Positions 34,740-46,133 of a DNA stretch of 64,000 bases are shown here, piece by piece. Position 1 is the stretch's first letter. Every line of letters begins with the position of its first letter. The notes beneath the pieces are model-generated. The model ran no database searches. It worked only from the letters and a program-made list of their open reading frames with translations, and was not told the origin of the DNA. The position numbers and the translations under genes were made by a program. Source of the DNA: Rhynchopus euleeides (Eukaryota; Euglenozoa; Diplonemea; Diplonemida; Diplonemidae); the NCBI GenBank assembly GCA_963210315.1, contig OY723264.1, positions 806,001 through 870,000 on the forward strand, given 5' to 3'.

Positions 34740-37700
34740 CTAGACGTAGTGGTCAATGGGCGGGCAGCTGCACATGAAGTTGCGGTCCCCAAACGCGCTG
34801 TCGATACGAGAGCAGCTCGGCCACAGCTGTGGTGGGGGTGGAGTGGCGCAGGGTGGCACACTTGACTTGACAGGGTCCGACTAACACCATTCTATTGCTT
34901 GCACTGGTAGAATACTTTGTGTGATTATTTTCAAACACCGAAACGTCCACACAGCCTGGCCAGTCAAGTGCTCGCAAAGGAGCCGCACGGTGAACATCCT
35001 CCTGGCTGTTTGCCTCCACCCCAGGTGACAAACCCGGGCAATGATATCGATGAACTGAAGCGTGATGGCTCACCCTAAGAAAGACATGTCTTACATTTCT
35101 GTTGAACACACCAGAAACCCACACCCGACATACCTTGTTCTTCTTGAGAGACGCAACCGGGTACGCCGCCACCTCCTTGGGGTAGGGCCTCTCCCAGTCG
35201 GCAATCATGTGGTCGATGGTGTGGGGCGCGTGCTTCAGAGGGTTGTCCTGCACGGGCCACGTGCCGTTCTCGATGTTGCGGATCTCCTCGCGGATGCTGA
35301 GCATCGCCTCCACGAAGCGGTCCATCTCGTAGCGCGACTCCGACTCGGTCGGCTCGATCATCAGCGTGCCGGCAATCGGGAACGACATGGTCGGGGCGTG
35401 GAAGTTGTAGTCCATCAGACGCTTAGCCACGTCCTCCACCTCAACACCAGCCGACTTCTTGAAGGGGCGCATGTCGAGGATGAACTCGTGCGCGCACCGC
35501 CCGTTGTCGTTGGTGTACAGCACGCGGAACTCGGTGCTGAGGCGGGACCTCATGTAGTTAGCGTTCAGCAGCGCCTGCTCCGACGACTGGCGCAGGCCCT
35601 TCCACCCCAGCAGCTTCATGTAGGCGTAGGAGATGGGCAGGATGCTTGCAGAGCCGTACGCCGCCTGCGAGATCTGCCCGAAGGGGGCGTCGCCACCGCA
35701 GTCCATGCCGGGGGACGCGGTGCCGGGGGCGAAGGGGGCCAGGTGCGACTTGAAGCAGATGGGGCCCATGCCAGGGCCACCACCGCCGTGGGGGATGGCG
35801 AAGGTCTTGTGCAGGTTCAGGTGCAGCACGTCGCCGCCGTACTCCCCAGGGAAGGAGAGGCCCATCTGGGCGTTGAAGTTGGCCCCGTCGATGTAGACCT
35901 GCCCGCCAGCCTCGTGCAGCATGCCTGTGAGGGTCTTGATGTTCTCGTCGAACAGCCCGAAGGTCGAGGGGTAGGTGATCATGGCGCAGGACACGTTGCC
36001 CGCGTGCTTCTCCAGGATTGCCTTGAAGTCGTCGATGTCGATGGCGCCGTTGGGGAGGCACTTCACAATCACAATGCGCATCCCGCACATCGCAGCCGAC
36101 GCGGGGTTCGTCCCGTGCGCGCTGGAGGGGCAGATGCACACGTCACGGTGGCCCTCCCCGATAGACTCCTGGTAGGCACGGATCATACGCAGCCCGGCGT
36201 ACTCCCCCTGCGCACCGGCGTTGGGCTGCAGGGAGGTGTTGTCCATCCCGGTGATCTCAGCCAGCATGCCCTCGAGGTCCTTCAGCATGTGGCGGTACCC
36301 GGCAGTCTGGTCCACAGGCGCGAAGGGGTGGATGGAGTTGACGGAGGACCAGGTCAGCGGCAGCATCTCCACCGCAGCGTTAAGCTTCATGGTGCAGCTG
36401 CCCAGGGGGATCATGGCGACGTTGAGGCCGAGGTCCTTCCGCTGCAGCTTGTAGATGTACCTCATCATCATGGTCTCGCTGTGGTGCGAGTTGAACACAG
36501 AGTGCTCGAGGTACTTCGAAGTCCTGCGGAGCTCCTGGGGGATGGCCTCGTAGCTCTCCCCCTCGCTCTTCAGCGCCTCGATGTCGAACTCATCCAGACC
36601 TGCCGCGTCCAGCAGCGCCTCGATGTGACGCTGCTCCGTGCACTCATCCAGGGCAATGGTGGCGCTGTTGGAGTCGACAAACCGGATGTTGACCCCACGG
36701 TCGCAGGCGCGCTTCACGAAGTCCTCAGCAGACATCTTGGGCGTGGTCTTGACGTGCACGGTGTCGTAGAAGTGGGGCGCGACCAGCTCGAACCCGGCGG
36801 CGCGGAGGCCCATTGCGAGGGTCTTCGCCTTCAGGTGGATGTCCGCCCCGATGTCGCGCAGCCCCTGCGGGCCGTGCCACACTGCGTACATCGCAGCCAT
36901 GTTCGCCAGGAGCGCCTGCGCCGTGCAGATGTTGCTGGTCGCCTTCTCACGCTTGATGTGCTGCTCGCGGGTCTGCAGGGCCATACGGAACGCCATGTTC
37001 CCCTCGCGGTCGCGGCTGACACCGATGATCCTCCCGGGTGTGATGCGTGCGTACTTCTGGTCCGTCGCGAAGTAGGCGGCGTGCGGCCCGCCGAAACCCA
37101 GAGGGACACCGAACCTCTGCGTCGACCCGCAGGCGATGTCAGCGCCAAGCTCGCCAGGGGGGGTCAGGTGCGTCAGGGACATGAGGTCCGCCGCACAGCA
37201 CGTCAGCACCTTGTTCTCACGCGCAGTCGCGAACATCTCGCTGTAGTTGTGCACCGCACCGTGGGTGTCGGGGTACTGCACCACCACGGAGCAGAGCTGC
37301 GGGTCGGTGAGGTCGCAGTCAGCGATGTCACCCACAACCACCTCGCAGTTGAACCCCGAGGAGCGCGTCTTCGCCACCTCGATGGAGGCGGGGTGGATGC
37401 GGTAGTCGATGAAGGCCCTCTTCCGCTTGCCCTTGTGGAACTGCACCGCAAGGCTGATCGCCTCACCCACAGCCGTCGCCTCGTCCAGCAGGGACGCGTT
37501 GGCCAGGTTGAACCCCGTCAGGTCGATCACTGTCTGCTGGAAGTTCATCAGCGACTCGAGACGCCCCTGCGAGATCTCCGCCTGGTAGGGCGTGTACGGC
37601 GTGTACCACCCGGGCGACTCCAGCACATTGCGGATGATGACGGCAGGGATCTTGCACTCGTGGTAGCCCATGCCGATGCACTGCTTCTTCTCGACGTTCT

Positions 37701-38061
37701 GCCCCATCATCTCGCGGAAGTGGTCCAGCCACTGCTTCTCGCCCATGATGTCCCCATCCTCAGGAAGGGTGCGCTGGTTGTAGATGGAGGCGGGCACGAC
37801 AGAGCGCAGCAGGTCATCCATGTCGGTGGCGTTCACCTCCTTCAGCATCAGCTGCTCGTCCAGCCCGGACAGCGCATTGTGGCGGGGGCCCAGCACATCC
37901 AGGTCCTTGAAGGCTGTCTTCCCGCGGCGCTGCGCAGCAACGGCGTGCCCCGCCGCCACCCTCCTTCCTCCAGTCAGCATTGTTGCGGTGTGCTGTGCTG
38001 TACCTACAGGTGGTACCCTGCGACGGAGGCGGTTCTGAGTGAAAAAGAGGCTTTGAGCCAT
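34740..38061 (-). CDS. GLDC: Glycine dehydrogenase (decarboxylating), P-protein
   Basis: Two exons, 38061-35134 and 34826-34740, join in phase 0 across a 307-bp GTATGT...CACAG intron and give 1004 residues, the usual length of the fused eukaryotic P-protein. It decarboxylates glycine on pyridoxal phosphate and passes the aminomethyl group to H-protein lipoate in the mitochondrial glycine cleavage system. The PLP lysine is K752 in [20 protein letters not shown]; the N-terminal half keeps [25 protein letters not shown] and [13 protein letters not shown]. The last exon supplies the family's ending [11 protein letters not shown], which confirms the splice. The first about 50 residues are Arg/Ala/Gln-rich without acid clusters, as in a mitochondrial presequence. 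I prefer the ATG at 38061 ([15 protein letters not shown]) over the one at 38082. No breaks are visible; it should be functional. Confidence 0.97.
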
Positions 38062-38660
38062 GGTACTTGTTTGTATGAACACTTTCTGTTAGCGCATTGT
38101 GTGCAGGTCACAGACATTCCCAAACGTTGCCTCGAGCTTTTTTAGCATTTTCAAAAGACAATGCCACAGGGAATGTGAAAGCGGCGATCATTTCCCGGAT
38201 ACCCAGGTGCGGAGACCTCGCAGAAGGGGTCAGAGCTCCCTGTTCATATAGGAATCAAGATAATGCGAACACCATCAGGTCCGGAAAGAGGTTTCTGCAT
38301 AACACCCAGATCATGGGGGCGATCAACTCCCACCCCGCCACACAGCTCGATCGTCAGAGGCGCGGCTCGGAATCATGACACACAGGGGTGCAGAAGAAAA
38401 GTGCAGCGCCACACTGCACACCCCCACCCCCACCCCCTCAGGCGTAAGCAGAGGCTAGATGTCGTTTTCGATACACCCTACCCACCCACCCCCCTACCAC
38501 ACACACAGGCAAAACTGGATGATATGACGGAGAACCCCGCTTTGAAAAAAAACACTCAGTCCTCCGGGGGGGGGGGGGGTCGGAAGGCAGCAGCGCCTCA
38601 CCCCAACACCTCCACTTGCAACACCCCGCTTGCAGGCGGGCACCCCCCAGCATGCAGCCC
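38062..38660. other. Intergenic between GLDC and WRAP53
   Basis: No gene seen. Upstream of GLDC the minus strand reads CTAACAG about 28 bases before the start codon, a possible splice acceptor for a leader. A G run of 13 lies at about 38567-38579. Confidence 0.4.
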
Positions 38661-41112
38661 TTACTGTGGCTCGGCAGCAGCAGGAGCAGGAGCAGCAGCA
38701 CTCAGGGGCACTTCGGCAGGCACAGGCTCCGACACAGACCCCTGCTCGGGTGCTTCGGCCACTGCATGAGTGGCAGACACGTCCACCATCACCTGGTCTG
38801 CAGCGCCCGGCGGTGCTGCGGGCGAACCCGGCACAGCAGGTGCGACACCGGTGGCGCTGGGGCTCACCTGTGCCTGTGGCGCTTCGTTCTGTTGCACAGG
38901 CTCGGGTGGGATCGCGAGCAGGCGCCCCGTCCACAGCTCGAGCGTGGAGTGCACGTTGTCTGCAGGGTTGCAGGCGGAGGCAGGCTGTGTGTGGGGGTGA
39001 TTGTGTGGGTGTGTGGAATCGCTGCAGTGGATGTATCATCAGAGAACAGTTCGCTCGGGGTGACCAATGAATTGTGATGGATACAGGCATTGGCCTGCAG
39101 GGGTGTTGAACGCACGCGGGAGTTTCGGGTGGAGAAATACCCACATCAACACCATAAAAATGCGAGATGGACACCGATGGGCTGGAATGGCAGAAAACCA
39201 TCACAAGCAGCTGCACCGCAAGCGTAAACGCCCCCGCCCCCCACAAGGGCGTGTGCATAATTGTGTCACACATGCCTTACCCCCTGACCCACCCCCCCCC
39301 CCCTTTGGCACATACATCATCTTCTCCGAAGATGCTGTCGGGCGACACAGACACAGCGTCGCCCCCCTCATCCGCCTGGCCCTCCTCTACCGGAGCAGCA
39401 CCGACGGCCTCTGCAGCATCACCCGTGGGCTGGGCAGTAGTAGGGGGGGCAGGTGCCTCTGGGACAGGTGGTGCAGCGTCGCCTGCACTGCTGCTGCTGC
39501 TGCTGGATTCTGAATCCGATGACGAGTCGTCATCCTCACCCCCTTTCGCCGGCTGCGCTGTGAAGTGCCGCAGAGTCCCACATGCCGTCGGGTCGATGGA
39601 AAACCTCCTCTCCCCTGTTGTCGCCGCGAAGATCGGAAGCGTCGGATGGCATGCCACACCGCTGACAACACCCATGCCGCCACCGCCCTCCTGGCCCCGC
39701 CTCCCCACCGCAATCTTCGTCACCAGCTCCATCTTCTTCACATCAAACACCTTGACGTACCCAGAGTGGCAGCCGGAGTACAGAAACCTCCCTGAGATAT
39801 CCAAGTCGAATGTGACCCGCTGGTTCGTCGGAACCTCACGCGACATGCCTGCCCCGCCCTCCCCGCTGCGCAGCTCAGCGGCATCGCGGTATTTACCATC
39901 CCACCCCGCACCTGTCAGTCGGATATCCCACACCTTGATAGCACCGTCCTTCCTCGCCGCTGTGTAGATATACTGGCCACACCTTGAGAACATCATATGC
40001 GTGATCCCGCCCTTATGAACATCCTTCACAAACGCCACACTCCGCCCCTGCGTGCGGAGATCACCCACGACAAACTGCGACGTGAAACTCCCTGCCGCAA
40101 AGAGGGAAATATGCCTGGGTGAAAAGCATGTCGTGGAGATGAGCCCTGACAACCCCGACTTCCGCTTCGCAATTTTATACCGCGTGGGCCGGATGTCGGT
40201 GGACTCCCCCGACCTCTCCGAGTCGAACACACGCAGCTCGCTTTTATACCCTGCGAGAATCTTCTCCCCCTCCGGGGAGAAGCAGAGGGAGTGCGGTGAG
40301 ATCGGCTCCCCAACCTCGTTATACCCACGGTAGGTCGCACGGAGCAAACCAGATGCCGCGTCCCACAGATGGATGGGGTGCTCGCGGGATGTCGTCGCAA
40401 AGCAGCAGTGCTGCGGGTCGCTCATCCGGGGATACCACGCATAGTCGTAGATCGATTCCCCTTCAGACATGCAGAGCGCAGCCTCCCAGGGCATCGGGGA
40501 ACCCTCCCCGGAGGACCCGATCTCCTCAGGGTAGTCTGCGACAACGCTGTTAGGGGTGTCGTAGTCAGAGCCGAGGGCACGGCATGCCTCGGGGAGGTTG
40601 TGCACCCGCAGCACGTTGTCCTCCCCGTTGGTCAGAAGGGCGGAGCCGTCGGGGGACCACTTGCAGGACTTCAGGAAGCAGCCGTGGTGGAGGCGTCGCG
40701 AGGCGTCTTCCGGCTGCCGCGCGGTGTAGCGATATGCCAGCCGCAGCGGGCCCTGCTGTGGTGCGTCGCCTCCCCCCTGAGGGCCGCGGAGCGCGAGGGT
40801 GAAAGGGGGGTGGATAAAAGCGGGCGCCGCCTCCGCCGAAGCGGGCTCCGCCCCCTCCCCCGCCGCGTCCCGCCTCGCCTGGTTGCGGGCCTTCTTGCGC
40901 TCCCAGCGCTGCTCCTCCTTCTGCTTGCGCTTGAGGTTCGCCCGGTCCCAATAGCTGTCGTTCTTCTGCTGGCGCTTCTGCTTCCGGCTCAGCCCGTCAG
41001 CTCCCTCAGGGTCCTCCTCCGGCACGGCGGGGGCTTCAGCAGCAGGAGGGGGAACCGGTGCCGGCTCCCCCTGCTCTGCGTCCCCCAGCTGGGCCAGGAG
41101 CTGGTCGTCCAT
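38661..41112 (-). CDS. WRAP53: WD-repeat protein WRAP53/TCAB1 homologue
   Basis: Two exons, 41112-39316 and 38984-38661, separated by a 331-bp GTATGT...CACACAG intron in phase 0, give about 706 residues. In animals this WD40 protein binds the CAB box of scaRNAs and telomerase RNA and delivers them to Cajal bodies. The match is direct: FLKSCKWSPDGSALLTNGED at about residue 143, SIYDYAWYPRMS, TTSREHPIHLWDAASGLLRA, SLCFSPEGEKILAGY, GGITHMMFSRCGQYIYTAARK and TNQRVTFDLDISGRFLYSG follow the order of the human protein. The N-terminal 120 residues are acidic then KQKRQQKN-type basic and probably disordered. Exon 2 adds NVHSTLELWTGR, in line with the final blade, and a Pro/Ala tail. An alternative donor 4 bases later is less likely. 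The start is the first ATG of the conserved frame. Confidence 0.93.
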
Positions 41113-41635
41113 CGTGTGGGTGGGTGGGTGGGGTGTGTGTTGCCTGCAGGCAACCTGCAGCCTGCGGCACACCCCCGCACGCCTGTGGTGGGGGTTGTGG
41201 GGTGATGTGGTGTGAGGGGGAAGTGGGAGCGATAACACAAGACACAAAACACATCAATGGGAATGGCAGCTCGGCACAGCCTCGCTAAGCAGGCTCTCCT
41301 CCTTACTCGGCTGATCCACCTGGACCCCACCGTGGAGCAGCAAGTGGCAGGCGAAGCAGATGGATGGCCTGCGATAAGGTGTACGTCTCCAACTGGAGAC
41401 ACCGCTTCTCCGCCGCAGCAGGCAAACAGTTCAGTGCAAAATAACTGACATGCGGAGGGGCGAAAGGGCAAGGTTGGGGAGTGGGGAAATGGGATGGGGT
41501 ATTCCAGTTGGAGGGGGGTCTGGAAAAAAAACTCACGGCATTTTTTTTTTCCATCATCCAGGCAGCACATAACACATTTGCACAGAGAGGGCGGGGAGGC
41601 AGGACGCACACGAAAAAGAAAAATATCCCACTGCT
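41113..41635. other. 5' region of WRAP53 homologue
   Basis: CA/TG-rich leader with two CTGCAGG-type inverted repeats just upstream of the start codon (about 41136-41165). No further gene seen. Confidence 0.4.
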
Positions 41636-42034
41636 TTGTGTGTGTGTGTGCCTCTGCACACAGAGAGGGGCAGGCATATGCACCTACACTGCATAGGCAC
41701 AAAGCACCCCGCCCCTTCCCTGCCACACACAGCCAGACCACCTACCCCCTTCTGCTCTCTTCGCGACTTGCACCCCCCTGCCCCGGGCAGGGAACATGCC
41801 AAGGAAACCCACTTGTTGCTAAGAGCGGTTGTGTGTGTGTGTGTGTGTGCCTCTGCACACAGAGAGGGGCAGGCATATGCACCTACACTGCATAGGCACA
41901 AAGCACCCCGCCCCTTCCCTGCCACACACAGCCAGACCGCCTACCCCCTTCTGCTCTCTTCGCGACTTGCACCCCCCTGCCCCGGGCAGGGAACATGCCA
42001 AGGAAACCCACTTGTTGCTAAGAGCGGTTGTGTG
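41636..42034. repeat. Tandem duplication of a 199-bp segment
   Basis: The segment running from a TG run through CCTCTGCACACAGAGAGG to AAGAGCGGTTG is repeated head to tail with period 199 and almost no differences. The duplication ends in TG runs, and the 120-bp structured repeat follows at once. Slippage or unequal exchange between TG runs is the likely cause. Confidence 0.9.
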
Positions 42035-42040
42035 TGTGTG

Positions 42041-42160
42041 TGGTTATAAAGTTTTAAGGCGGTGTCGCCCTGCACGGGCAGTAGCACCTCCCCTTCAGTA
42101 TCGCACTCCCGAAGGATTCCCCAACACGGCGTGACACCGGTTTCGACGCGTACTCTTCGT
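42041..42160. repeat. 120-bp structured repeat, copy 2
   Basis: Same as 18021-18140 with a single base difference and no gap. Both flanks are TG/GT dinucleotide runs. The outer stem and the two inner hairpins are intact, and the one difference falls in the unpaired segment just before the closing strand. Confidence 0.6.
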
Positions 42161-43077
42161 GTGTGTGTGTGTGTGTGGTGTGGGCCCATCTTCCACTATC
42201 GCCAAGAGCTTTCGGGCAATACAAAGCCATCCGGCGTATTTTTTGGCTTTGCCGTGCTCTCAGGCAGGCCCTCCGCACCCCCCTCCCCCCACCCCCCTTT
42301 GGGGGGGCGAACACCGGGAGAATGAGATGCTGAAGTGGGGGGGCCTTGCTGCTGTGGGCTAGAGAGAGAGAGAGCAGCAAGAACATGAACTTTGGGGGTG
42401 CAGGGGGTGGGGGGGGGGGGGGAGGCCAGTGTAGGGGTGTGTGTTGGAGAGGAGGGGCGCACATCCAGAAACGGGAGGGGGGGCAGGGGGGGGGGGGGCA
42501 TTTTACTCCCTGCACCCCCCACCCCCAACCCCCGACAGCCCGGGGTGCAATGCAAGTTGTTTTTCTTTAAAAAAAAACAAAGGATATATCGCCACACGGA
42601 ACCCGCAATGCTTTCACTTTTTTTTGGTTTTGCCCCACAACCACCACCACCCTCCCCCCCACCTCCCCTTTCGATATGGTATCATATCTCCTGCAACACA
42701 CACAGAATATTGTTCCCTTTTTTTTGGCGTCGCCAACCCAGAGTGGCATGCAAAGGGGGTTTTACAGTAACCTAACAGACAGGTTGTCGTAGGGGGGGGG
42801 GGGAGGGGGAGGGGCGACAGGTGGGGATTTTTGTTGCAGAATTGAGTTCGAATCAGAATAAATAAAAGCCGTCCCTATTCTTTCCCTCCTCCTCCCCGAG
42901 CTGACGGGCAGTCGGAAGGGGGCGGTGGGGGGGTTGGGAGTCCAGAAATCATAGTTTGGTTGGAATCGTTGGGGATATTGTGTGCCACCATTGTGTCCGT
43001 TTCTTGTGCCTTCATCAATGCCCTTGCTTTTTTTGCGTACCAAAAAAAAAGCCGGGCAAAAAAAATCGCCATTCCAA
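42161..43077. other. Intergenic, G/C runs
   Basis: No gene seen. Several G runs of 10-14 (42410-42422, 42488-42498, 42795-42806). Confidence 0.4.
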
Positions 43078-43186
43078 GGGGGCCTTCGCTACCAAGTGTG
43101 ACTGAGTGAGAAAAAGTGAGCCACGGCGCACTTCCCCTCACTGGCTGACGAGCAGTGACGAGTAGTGACTGGTAGCGAGGGCCCCC
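43078..43186. mobile_element. 109-bp Harbinger-like MITE, copy A
   Basis: Ends are GGGGGCCTTCGCTACC and its inverse GGTAGCGAGGGCCCCC, with CAA on both sides (43075-43077 and 43187-43189). The interior has AAGTGTGACTGAGTGAGAAA as in copy B. A 3-bp duplication and G-rich ends match PIF/Harbinger elements, so the transposase at 5443-8682 is a candidate driver. Confidence 0.85.
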
Positions 43187-43189
43187 CAA

Positions 43190-43680
43190 GGCTTTTTTTT
43201 GTACACATCCTGTCTGAGAGTAAATCACCTGAGCCCACCTGCATGTCTGTTTGGGTGATCAAGTCTGTTTCTTCACCTGCCCCCCCCCTCTGCCTGCCTG
43301 CCTGGGCAATCCTCAAAACCCCTCTCAGACAACCCCCCTCCCACTCTGAGGCAACCGCTGTCTGTAGACCTCCAAAGCGAGGGTGGGTATAGGGGAATGG
43401 GCGGGGGTAAAGTAACATTGGGACAGCACCAAACACTTCCTGCGAAAGCGGGAAAGGGGAACATGCCGCCGGAAGTGAGGGGCCGCCGCAACAACACGCA
43501 CACCGGGGAACCCGGCGGCGGCGGGGACGGGGAGGGGGGTGGGCGGGCAGGCGGGGTGGGTGGGGGGCTTCGCAGGGCTGTGCTGGCGAGAGAGAGGGGT
43601 AGGGAGATCCCGCCTTCCCCCACCGAGGAAAAACTCCCCCCCTCCCCCCGAAGGCACCGCCGTTGTTCTGATCGAGGCGT
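43190..43680. other. 3' flank of CHMP1 homologue
   Basis: No gene seen. Short, moderately GC-rich; the 109-bp MITE sits about 490 bp beyond the stop codon. Confidence 0.4.
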
Positions 43681-44851
43681 TTACTCCTTCACCTCCTTCA
43701 GCTTCGCCAGGCGTGCCGAGAGGTCGGATGCCTCCTGCAGAGGGTCAACCTTCTGTGAGGCGTAAGGGCGTGGTGGTGGCATTGTGTGGGCAGGGAGTGC
43801 ACAAGCAAGGGAGCCGCCCGACCCGAAATAGCGGTTTAACCCCGGCCGGGGCCCCCGGGAAATCCCGGGGTGATCCCGGGGGGTCGGGTGTGAAGTGGGT
43901 TGGACGGTGACTTGAGAGGGTGCCTGGGACCCATGCAACTGCCTAACGCGCGAAAAATCGTCGGGGGGTCCCCTCCCCCCAAACTGGCGATGTGATAGAC
44001 CTGGTGTCCAAGCTCTACCCGGACACAGGCTTGAGCCAGGAGCACAACGGCATCCTCAAGGCGCTTGAGAACGCGCGCAAGCTGCTCGGCACTTGGCTCA
44101 AACACATGAATGCAGACCAGCTGACCGCCGCCCTGAAGGAAGCACTGCCGGCGGCTGGGTGAAGGACAGGGTGAAAGAGTACAAGCCGATAGAGGCGAAG
44201 CCCCCACTTTAAAAAAAAAGCTGCGGAGCTGAAGAAGGTACAGCAGGACTTGGTGGATGCAAAGCTTCTGGCTGACCGCGTGCTGGAGCAGCCCCACCGA
44301 TGAGGCACGAGGCGACATACCTTCCCCTCCATGCCCGGGAGCTGTGCATCGAAGTCGAGGTTGTGCTCGTCGGCAATCTCGGACAGCAGGTTGTCCACCT
44401 CCGTGGCAGGGGTGGTGAGTGCAGAGCTCTGCCCCATCGCGCTCTCCGTGTAGTCGACAATCACATCGAGGTCCTCGAACTGCTGCTCGAACTTGTCCAT
44501 GACGCGAGCAATCTCGTCGTACTTCATGGAGGCAAGCGCCTTGTCCATCCCCTTCACCACACCACCCATGGTCTTCGTCACATTGCGCATCTTAATCGCA
44601 TTGTCCACACGGCTCTGCACCGCGTCGAGGCGGCTGCTGAGGCGCAGGAAGTTGAGCGCCTCGTTCTTCTTGCGGATCGCGTTCTGCGCGTAGATGCGGG
44701 CACCCTCGGTGTTGCCCTTCTCGATGGCCTTCTTCGCCTTCGACTTCTCCGCTTTCTCCTCCTTCTCACACTTCTTGCTGTCGCGTGCAAACTGCTTCGA
44801 AGCGAACTTCAGGTTCAGCTGCAGCTTCATCATCCCATCGAGGCTCGACAT
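43681..44851 (-). CDS. CHMP1: ESCRT-III subunit CHMP1/Did2
   Basis: Exons 44851-44321 and 43752-43681 join in phase 0 across a 568-bp GTATGT...CACAG intron to give 200 residues, the normal CHMP1 length. CHMP1 caps and remodels ESCRT-III filaments in endosome sorting and cytokinesis and recruits Vps4. The N-terminal basic helices are clear (LKFASKQFARDSKKCEKEEK, GARIYAQNAIRKKNEALNFL), then the linker (MGGVVKGMDKALASMKYDEI), then the acidic C-terminal part. The second exon supplies DLSARLAKLKEVKE, the MIT-interacting motif that binds Vps4; without it the protein would be useless, which supports the splice. A TTTTTTACAG acceptor-like site lies about 37 bases upstream of the start. The intron contains protein-like plus-strand sequence, listed separately. 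Confidence 0.95.
43947..44162 (+). pseudogene. Coding-like fragment in CHMP1 intron, histone-fold-like
   Basis: A 71-codon plus-strand frame without ATG, opposite to the host gene and inside its intron. It begins basic (RAKNRRG) and continues DVIDLVSKLYPDTGLSQEHN, then ALENARKLLGTWLKHMNADQ and LTAALKEALPAAG. The PDTGLS turn between two helices and the LTAALKEALP ending recall histone H2B (PDTGIS ... REIQTAVRLLLP), but the central helix is shorter. It may be a gene relic, an exon of a nested gene, or chance resemblance. Confidence 0.35.
44217..44303 (+). pseudogene. Second coding-like piece in CHMP1 intron
   Basis: A 28-residue plus-strand stretch reading as a charged helix (KAAELKKVQQDLVDAKLLAD) just after a run of nine A. 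It ends within 20 bp of the CHMP1 splice donor. Probably the same inserted sequence as the fragment at 43947-44162. No function is assigned. Confidence 0.3.
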
Positions 44852-46133
44852 TGCTCCTGTCTGTGCCCCCCCTCGGCTTCAAACGCCTGTAAAAAAGATG
44901 CCGGTGATGACTGTCCTCGAGCCTTGCGAAGACCTTGCCTTGGGGCTGCGTGTGTTGGTGTAGGGCAGCGCGTGTGTGTCCCTGGATGATGGCGGTCTGT
45001 GTTAATGGAACGCCAACACCGCGTGCCTCCCCAGACTCCCAATCGCAAGGCGGGAAAGGGAACTGTAGGCGATACCTTGGACCTTAGGCACCCAACCCCT
45101 CCTTGAAAACCACCTCCCTGGCCTCTCTGCACCCACTGTGTAGGGGCGGCTCTTTAGCTTCCGTGCGCGTTAATCAAGCCGTGGGTATGTGTGGCGTGTG
45201 GCAAGTTGGGGAGGGGGTCGCGGGGGAGAAGGCGGAGTCTTGCTGGGCTGCGCAGCGGCCTATTCATGGGTACAATGTGCTGGAGTCGGTGCGAAGAAGA
45301 AAACCAGAACGGCACTCACACGGTGGCCTAGTCAGGGTTGTGACCAGGTGATTGACCAGGGGGTTGCAGTCCATATTCCCTGCACCCCTGGTCCTGATCA
45401 GGTCACCGTGCAGAACGCTGAAGATGCCCGGGGCTGGGCTGGGCTGGGCTGGGCTGGACCCTTCATCCTGCGGTGATCCAGTGCCACAGAGGGCACGGGA
45501 AACAGAACGGGTGAAAGCTCGAAGCAATCCGCCGGGCATCAAACGCTAGATTAGTGCCCCCCCCCCCTCCCCGCAATTATTATTTGCTTTGTTACAGCGC
45601 GGGGGAAAGCCGCTAGCTTCAGCCCTGTGTTGTGGCAAAACCAGCTGGCAGCGCTGTCCATCCGGAAGGGATACAAGACATATAAAATATACACAATCGG
45701 CATCTACTGTTGCAGTATTACTGCATCTGCTACTTACAAGCTCAAATCATGAGAGGGGATGGGAGGGGGGCTCGCAGAGGCTGCATACAGGAATACACAA
45801 GGGGAAAGGGCGGGGGGGAGTTATGGGGAAAATCAAAAGCGCCAAGGCGAACAGACACCCATCCCATTTGGCCGGGGGTGTGTCAAACCCGCGCTCAGAA
45901 AAGATCGGGCTGCTGTGCGCCAGAAGCAAGCTCACCGCGCAGCCCTGATGTGGAGGTTGGCCCCAAAGCACCTCTGTTTGTTTGAACGCGGCAACTGGCC
46001 GCACCTCCTTGCCGTAACGCACCACATGTTCTCACCCGCTGATGCGGCGTGTGCACAACCCTTTTGATGACCGAGAGGCCGCAACACCACACCACCCGGT
46101 GACAGGACGTGCAAACCCCACCCACACACGGCC
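44852..46133. other. Intergenic, no gene seen
   Basis: Includes a GGGCT pentamer run at about 45432-45456 and a C run at about 45558. No supported coding sequence. Confidence 0.4.

Noticed and set aside
35062-38145. 1027-codon plus-strand frame
   Set aside because: It is the exact antisense of the glycine dehydrogenase gene. Its Arg/Val/His-rich translation reflects GC-rich third positions on the other strand.
40369-41205. Plus-strand frame of 278 codons, and similar frames at 46212-47630 and 48985-50448
   Set aside because: Antisense shadows of the WRAP53 homologue, the Q/P-rich protein and the Cys-repeat protein.
42840-42870. GAGTTCGAATC, like a tRNA T-arm
   Set aside because: No A-box, no acceptor stem and no cloverleaf can be drawn around it. 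No tRNA or rRNA gene was found anywhere in the window.
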